A stretch of 64,000 bases of DNA from Tolypeutes matacus (Eukaryota > Chordata > Mammalia > Cingulata > Chlamyphoridae): the NCBI GenBank assembly GCA_026826555.1, contig JAKSZT010053764.1, forward strand, positions 35,192,261 through 35,256,260, read 5' to 3'. How positions within the stretch are numbered: position 1 is the stretch's first letter; each line of letters begins with the position of its first letter. The position numbers and the translations under genes are program-made. The notes beneath the pieces are model-generated. The model ran no database searches. It was not told where the DNA came from and saw only the letters and a program-made list of their open reading frames with translations. Of the stretch, positions 57,574 to 64,000 are shown piece by piece.

Positions 57574-57914
57574 CTTTTCTTGTTTTGTTTTTTTTTTTGC
57601 CATTTATTCTTTGGCCTAATTTTGCATATACATTTTCACTGAAATAATTTTTACTTTTTCTTGCAGGATAACTTTCATATCTTATTTAGAGTTATAGTAC
57701 TAGGAAGGAAAAAATTTAGAGCCAACAGGAAATAGAGTGGTACTGAAAGGTTGACAAATTTTTGGCCTATTTTCAAGATTCTGTTATGCATTTATTAACT
57801 CCTGCCTTCACTCTAGTTTTCACACACACAAATTGATAGATATATAGACAGATTGATAAGATAGATATGATAGAGATGATAGAGAGAGGGGGAGGAAGAG
57901 AGAGATTGGAGAAG

Positions 57915-58265
57915 CCACTATATGTGAGGCAGTATGTTAGTTTTACAAGGATCAAAAGATATTCAGATAGGGGTTTTACCTTTAAGTCATTTATCATGCA
58001 GTAAGGAGAATAGGTATGTGTAAATACATGTAATGGAGTGTGATATAAATAAGATTTTTCGCCATGCAGTCTTCAGAGAACAAAATTATTATTTCCTGCA
58101 GGAAGAGAGAAACGATGGAACAGAATTGGAATGAAGAATCAGGACAGACTTCAAGAAAGAGATGGCATTTAGTCTGGTGATGACCATTTAAAGGTGTAGA
58201 GACAGAAGTTGTTGAAAGAGGAGGGAAAGTATTTGTAGCTCACAAAATGGTCTCCATCAGAAAAG
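57915..58265 (+). repeat. Ancient dispersed repeat, third copy
   Basis: Same theme as the repeat at 2485: 'tatatgtgaggcagtatgtt' and, further on, 'caggacagacttcaagaaag'. A GATA/GAGA-rich stretch precedes it (57835-57905). Confidence 0.45.
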
Positions 58266-58384
58266 TAAGTAGGATTTATTAGAAGAAACTTGTAGCTTCA
58301 TTTATTTATTATTAATACGTTAACTCATTCCCTAAAGTACTTTAGGTAACTTAAAAGAATACATACAAAATTAATATAGCTTTT

Positions 58385-58760
58385 TAAGATTCATTTATTC
58401 GAAAAATATTTATTTAAAACTTAATATGTGCCAGGCCAAAAGAAAACAAAAACTCTTTGCCCTGGTGGAGTTTTAAATCTAGCATAGGAGATTCAGATTA
58501 GACCAAAAAATAAATGTATAACTAAATCTGCAATGCTATAAAGAAATATAAAGCAGGAAAAGAGAAAAAGATGACTAGGGTAGGAGGGACATTCTATTAT
58601 AGATAAACTGGACAAAGAATGCCTTTCTAAAGACGTAACTTTTCAACAAAGATCTGATGAAAGTGAGGAAATGAACTTTGAATACGTCATGGACTCATGG
58701 TGGTTGGACTTCTTATGTGGTGACTCAGGGCTCAAAGAAAATGTTCCCAGAACTGAAGGA
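58385..58760 (+). repeat. Ancient dispersed repeat, fourth copy
   Basis: Clear start 'aacttaatatgtgccaggcc', then 'ctctttgccctggtggagtt' and 'gacaaagaatgcctttctaa'. Family not named. Confidence 0.5.
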
Positions 58761-58990
58761 GAATCTGTAGAGCTTTTTAAGAGCTAGCCTCAGAAGACAC
58801 AAATTTTCACTTCCACCTCATTCTGTGGACAAACAAGTCATTAAGGCCAGTCTAGATTCAAAGGGAGGAGAATTAGTTTCCTTCTCTCAATGGCAATAGC
58901 AAAGAATTTGGAGTCAACCTTAGTCTCCCACAGCAGTAGAGAATTTTCTAATTCGTTTGCCATATCTTTCCCTAAAGAAATTGTCCACAG

Positions 58991-59222
58991 CAGTGGTCAG
59001 TAAACTGTACCCAGGCCAACTACAGCCAGAGGCCCAAATCCAATCTCCTGCCTATTTTTAAATAAAGTTTTATTGAAATGCAGCCATGCTCATATGAATA
59101 AAAATCCAATGTGTTTTGCAAGAAAAAAAAAAAAAAAAGGACAAAGTTGAATACTGTAGATGCAACACAGACTGTATGGCCTGCAGAGCCAAAAGTATTT
59201 ACTATCTGGGCCCTTCCACAGG
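58991..59222 (+). mobile_element. hAT-Charlie-type non-autonomous remnant
   Basis: Starts CAGTGGTCAGTAAACTGTAC; then 'aaataaagttttattgaaat', 'gcagccatgctcatatgaat', 'gcagagccaaaagtatttac', 'tatctgggcccttccacagg'. This is the text of a common Charlie derivative. A poly(A) run of about 16 (59123-59138) interrupts it. The right terminus is lost. Confidence 0.7.
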
Positions 59223-60884
59223 AAAGCAATCATGCTATATCTCAATTATTTCACATAAGTCTCCAGCAATTTCACTTTGAATCTTGGCTCAGGTCCCTAG
59301 AAATATTTACTATGCTTTGAGCATCAAAGTAAAAGAGGATTTTTAAAATGAAAACTGATATCCAACAGAAAGCATGTGCCTCAATAAGAAGGATAACTAT
59401 GTTGAACCAAATCCCATCAAATCTGAAGCCAACTAAAGCAGAACTGGGAGAAATAAGTCCTCCTCACACCACCCAGAGAACCAGGCAGCCAATTCACTAC
59501 AACCTCTGTCAAAGTTTTTGTTCATTTGTTGCTTAATTTAAGGAAAGAAAAAAAAGAGTTCTCAAATATTAACATCAAGAAAATACATTTCTTCTGTAGA
59601 CTCAATATTAAACCCATGAGAAAAGCTTGGGCTTTGACACTCCTTTTAGCAACATTCCAAGAGAGGAAACTTAGATCCATTTCAAGGTATTTGCCAGTTC
59701 TAAAACAATGCAACCATTGGCTAAAGTAAAACTTTAACCTCAGGTGTTGGCCACATCCATCCTTCCATGGGTTGACCTGGCAAATTACCTTTATCCAGAC
59801 TTAAGAGAATGCATTCTTCACCAGTCTCAAAAAAATAGAGGTATCTACTGACTTTGGGGACTGAGTTAAATACATTAGTAGCTCTACTGTTTAATTGGCC
59901 AAATGAACAATCTAGACTATGTCTAAGGAAGATGGAGTAAAGAATTCAACTCTGACTGACATTGCTTGCACTTTAGAATTGGCATATTATATTAGGATGG
60001 AATAGTGCAAATGCCTCCCCCCACAAAATAAAATAAAATAAAAGCAATAAAGCATGTCATTTCTCCATATAAAATCATTATTGCTGTTGGAAGCCTTGTC
60101 CTATATATATTCTCATGATTTGGGATTAAATTTGTTGGGGGTGGGGTGAGGGGCAATGTCAGAGGGTTGGGACACATTAGAGGCCATCACAGAGCATCTA
60201 GTCCTCCCTATTTGTGATGAGCCATCCCCTGCTCCATCCATTCTTGCCAGTAATTTTACAAAAAGCAATGACTAAATAAAAAACAGCAAAAAAACTAATG
60301 AAAGTTGTTATATCAGAAGTATACAATAGGTATTTTTTTTTACTAGACAAAGGTAAGAATAATTATATAATAAAGAAAAATAAATTTAAAAACAACTAGA
60401 GAATATTAATATAAAACAAATAAGATCTTAAAAACAATAAATATTTTAAATTTTAAATATAAATTTTAAACAATCAATAAACCCTTTAAAAACAATAAAT
60501 AAGTGTAAAGCATGAATAAAAAAAACCTAAAAAGAAATTAAATATGTTCAATCTAACATGGAATAATAAAATTCATAAAAGTAAGGACAATATAAATTAA
60601 GAAAAATAAGCCTAGAATTCAAAGTAAGAAATTAGGAGAAAAGGAGGTTTAAAATTATAAGTGATAAAATGAGCTATTTCTATAAGAGAGATGGGATAAA
60701 TCTGCAAAATGGAAAAATGAAGAAATTAACAAGAGCTAATTGGATAAACCATTAGTGCCAAGAATTAGAAGATAATATAAATAAGATTTTAAGAAAAAAA
60801 GGCAAAGGTATTAGATACAAGAGACTTGAAAAGTGAGAAAAATCATGAAAGAGGTTAAGAATAGCAGATAAAAACAATTAAAAC
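59223..60884. other. Unassigned, partly very AT-rich sequence
   Basis: 60300-60880 is extremely A-rich on the plus strand. No gene. ORFs at 59348-59729 are short and lack motifs. Confidence 0.4.
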
Positions 60885-62827
60885 AGCAAGCATGACTTCC
60901 AGAGAAGATGGTGGAGAAGGGAGTTCCAGGACTCAGTCCTTCCACCAAAACAACAATTAAACAGGCAGGAACTGTCTGAAAGAACTATTTTGAAACTTCA
61001 GAGGCCAGAAGAACACCGTACAGCATCCAGGGAAGAGCAGGAGGAAGAGGCTGATGAATTACGGTAAAGAACTGTAAATTGCTCTCTCTGCACAGAGGCT
61101 ACTGGTGGCCATCCCCCATTCTCCCAGCAGCTGCCACACAGTCCAGTTCCTGGCTAGCAGCTGCTGACAGAAAGGGACATAAAAATTCTTTCCCCAAGAA
61201 CAGGACTGTGCATGGCAAATCACTGATCATAGCTTTTGATTAGCGAACTTGGATCCCTGGGTCATGGCTCTGCAGACAGCTATTGTCTCAACCCTCCCCT
61301 GACAGGGGTAGAGGCTGTGGAGATTTAAAGACTCAGGGCTCCTGCAGAGATGCAGGGGGAAGTTAGCTGAAGGGCCACATTTGCTGGGCAGGCAAGGAAA
61401 GCTTAGCTTTGGGGAACCATCGGAGAAGGCTTTGGTGCCCTTCCTGACCCCCTCCACAGGACACTTTGGAACAAGACTGGCCCTCTTCATGAGCCCCTGA
61501 TCCTGTTTTGGCTGGGAAAGACCAAATTGGGAAAGTCCTCCAAGGGGTGACCCTCCTCCCAAAATTTGCCCCCTTAGGAAAAGCAGTGTAGAGTATAAAA
61601 ATCTATAGAAGTAGACAGTCTAGGACAAAAACCTACCAACTTGAAATACCTGGGAGAGGGAGGTTTGCTCCCTGGGAAACAGAGGGGACAACCAAACTCT
61701 GTTAAACAGGGGAACTCCAAAACAACTAACAAGCAAAAGCCCAGGACAAGACGGAGGCCCAGAAAGACAGGGAAATCCCAGCACACAGCATTCTCCTAAG
61801 GAAGACCTTCCTGATAGGAGGGCTGAAGCTCAAGAAAATCTGTCTTATCACCAGCTGGTTACAAAACCAAGAAACAGACATCCCAGGGAATAAATCCAAG
61901 AGTTAACATTTTAAAATAATAAAACGTATAGTGTGCGAGAAAAAGTACAAGACAAAGAAACAGGAAATGATGGCCCACTCAAAGGAAGAGGATAAAAATC
62001 CAGAAAACACCAATGGAAATAAGATATGGACATATCGAAAAAAGACTTTTAAAAAACGATCTTAAAAATGCTCAAGGAGGTGGGAGACTGGAACCAGGAC
62101 TCAGCACTGACTGCACCTGAATACGAGGTCCTCTGGAGCATGCTGCCAGGATGCTCCCTTCCCCAGATGCCCCCTTCCTCCCCAAAGTCTGAGAGTAGTC
62201 CTGAATGCCTGGCACCAGGAACCCTCCACACCCCACCATGGGCCCATGCTGCCAGAGCTGCAAGCCAGAAGCCCCTCTAGGCACTCCATGAGCACAATCC
62301 CTGGCACCCCAAGGCATGGCACCTCCTCAGCCAAGCTGTGAGCACCACCTATTTTCCTCTACATTTATTTTTATGACCCAACTAGAATATAGGTTACCAT
62401 AGGACAGGGTGGGGATAAGGAATGGGAAGTTAAGACTTAAAATGTACAGGGTTCCTTTTTGGAATGACGGTGAATGTTTTGGTAATGGATGGTGGTGATG
62501 GTAGCACAGCATTGTGAATGCAATTAACACCACTGAAATATATATCTGAATGTGATTAAAAGGGAAAATGTTAGATTGTGTATATGGTAACAGAATAAAA
62601 ATTTTTTTAAAAAATCAATGGAACTATACTACACAAACAGTGAACCCTAAGTTAAACCATGGACTTTAATAGTACAATTATGAAATTGTGCTATCATCAA
62701 TTGTAACAAATGTTCCACAGCAATGCAAGCTGTTGGTGGTGGGGTGGTGAAGGGATTCCTGTATTTTATACATGACTGTTCTGTAAACCCACAGCTTCTC
62801 TAATAAAGAAAAAAAAAAAAAAAAAAA
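60885..62827 (+). mobile_element. Internally deleted LINE-1 derivative (copy d)
   Basis: A 5' UTR-like start ('acttccagagaagatggtgg' at 60895) of about 1 kb runs into an ORF1-like beginning ('gaaacaggaaatgatggccc', about 61958-62065). A GC-richer 270-bp segment with no L1 likeness (62070-62340) follows. L1 3' UTR text completes it ('ggatggtggtgatggtagca' near 62490; 'gttaaaccatggactttaat' near 62650; 'gtattttatacatgactgtt' near 62760) with poly(A) at 62811-62827. ORF2 is absent. It is non-autonomous. Flanks AAAACAGcaaGCAT and AAAACAGtctGCAT may be an aged target duplication. Confidence 0.65.
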
Positions 62828-64000
62828 CAGTCTGCATCAAGGCACAGGATTTATTAACACTGCTCAAACACAGGACTATGGAACAAAATAAAAATAAATT
62901 TTCATTTTGAATGAAAATAAATACCCAATAAAGAACACCCAGCCAGAAACACTCAAGTTGTAGGAGTCCTCAACAAAATAGAAATATCACTCTGCGCTGT
63001 GGAGAACTCCTGAGCGCCTGAGATGCTTTGGGAAAGAGAGGGTCATCCTCTGCAGAAGCCCCAGCTAACCCCCAAAATACTCTATAATGATGTGCCAAGA
63101 CCAGGTTCACTTGACTACTATACAGGAATACATAAAGGTAAGCAGGGGGTCACCAGGCTAGAAATATAGTGTGAGAAGCCCTGTACAAGGCCTTAAATGC
63201 CACACTAGGTCTGTGTTTTCTAAACGTGGGCATTGTTAAAAATACAGGTTCTGTCCTATAGATTCTGGTTTAGTAGATCCAGGTAAGTGACTGGGGTTGG
63301 GGTGGGGAGGCACTAAGATGCTCTATCCTTATCATTTATGACATCTTCAAATATATTCCAACTCTTTTAACAAGTTTCTCACCAAGTTGCTATTTACTCA
63401 ACTTTGGAAAATAATGATTCATGATCTTGAAATAACTGAGAATTGTCCATCAATATTCAGGTGTCAGATTTTAAAGCACAAGTGATGAGGAAAAAGTACT
63501 TTGAATAATAGCAGGTCAGAGTTACACGAACCCAGTAAAAGTTGCAGCCAAGTTAGAGTGACACAGGAAACCTGTTCCTTTCATAAGAAACCCAACTGTT
63601 TTTAATGCTTTATGCTCACTGCCGAGAAGCCTGAATTAAGAGGAAACCATGAATAATTCCTAATACAAATCACTAATGACTTTTAACTACGGAATATCGC
63701 CAAGAGAAACAGAGACAGTCTTTTGATATTCATATTTCTTGGGGATCAAATGTATGCACTCCAGGCAATATCTAACTCTTGCAAGACACTAAAAGGATAA
63801 AGATTAAGATTATTCAAGGCCTTTCCTTCTCAACCTCTATATAGGACAGGGCTTCATATTGCAGCACACCTAGAAAATGGTCAAGTTTGTACAACACTGA
63901 ATAAACTGCAGGGAATCTGAGAGCCTCTGCATGGATGTGGTGAAAAAGTCATTACATTTCTTCATATTAAATAATTAGAAAATAGATAAAATAGAGTATT
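62828..64000. other. Unassigned intergenic sequence
   Basis: No gene. A MER5-like stretch may lie at 63195-63300 ('ggttctgtcctatagattct' and following), weak. 63580-63720 is non-repetitive with balanced composition. Confidence 0.4.

Overview
The window is vertebrate, almost certainly xenarthran (armadillo-like) nuclear DNA. It has no intact multi-exon gene, low GC and a dense layering of mammalian retrotransposons. The diagnostic marks are two tRNA-derived DAS-type SINEs (about 50730-51221 and 57136-57497), a family of roughly 650-bp LTRs, and LINE-1 elements with very long 3' UTRs. Older mammal-wide repeats (MIR, L2, MLT1, HAL1, hAT-Charlie) fill much of the rest. Family names come from recognition by eye, not from a database search. 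Almost all predicted ORFs are chance ORFs or pieces of decayed LINE-1 ORFs.

Layout. 1-2311: the 3' UTR of a plus-strand LINE-1 whose 5' part lies outside the window. 2312-5223: old repeats, a MIR and a hAT element with an exact 8-bp target duplication. 5224-11400: a nest in which a HAL1 element is split by a LINE-1, the LINE-1 is split by an LTR, and the LTR holds a short retrocopied mRNA tail; a second LTR also interrupts the HAL1. 13534-14879: a processed retrocopy of a C14orf119-like mRNA with poly(A), a 14-bp target duplication and an intact 142-codon ORF; this is the only candidate protein gene. 14880-22042: mainly unassigned sequence with fragments of L1, MIR, L2 and one LTR. 22043-31773: a complete but defective LINE-1 of about 9.7 kb, with a ~2-kb 5' UTR, broken ORF1 and ORF2, and a ~2.9-kb 3' UTR carrying two related modules. 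31774-41000: unassigned sequence with MIR, L2, MER5-like and antisense L1 fragments. 40705-42326: an antisense MLT1 split by a chimeric insertion. 42327-42978: a solo LTR with a 5-bp duplication. 43000-50500: unassigned sequence, MIRs, an ERV1-like LTR and an antisense LTR fragment. 50502-51238: a DAS SINE carrying 211 bp of extra 5' sequence inside one perfect 17-bp duplication. 51300-57000: MLT1, L1, LTR-like and MER33-like remnants. 57122-57511: a two-unit DAS SINE. 57920-60880: old repeats and AT-rich DNA. 60885-62827: a short LINE-1 derivative joining a 5' UTR and the start of ORF1 to a 3' UTR. 62828-64000: mostly unassigned.

Nothing here works together as a pathway or operon. The biology is retrotransposition: LINE-1 machinery probably made the C14orf119-like retrocopy, the DAS SINEs and the short mRNA-tail insertion. 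I did not find a new defence or metabolic system. The most unusual items are the chimeric retroinsertions and the long, duplicated LINE-1 3' UTR.
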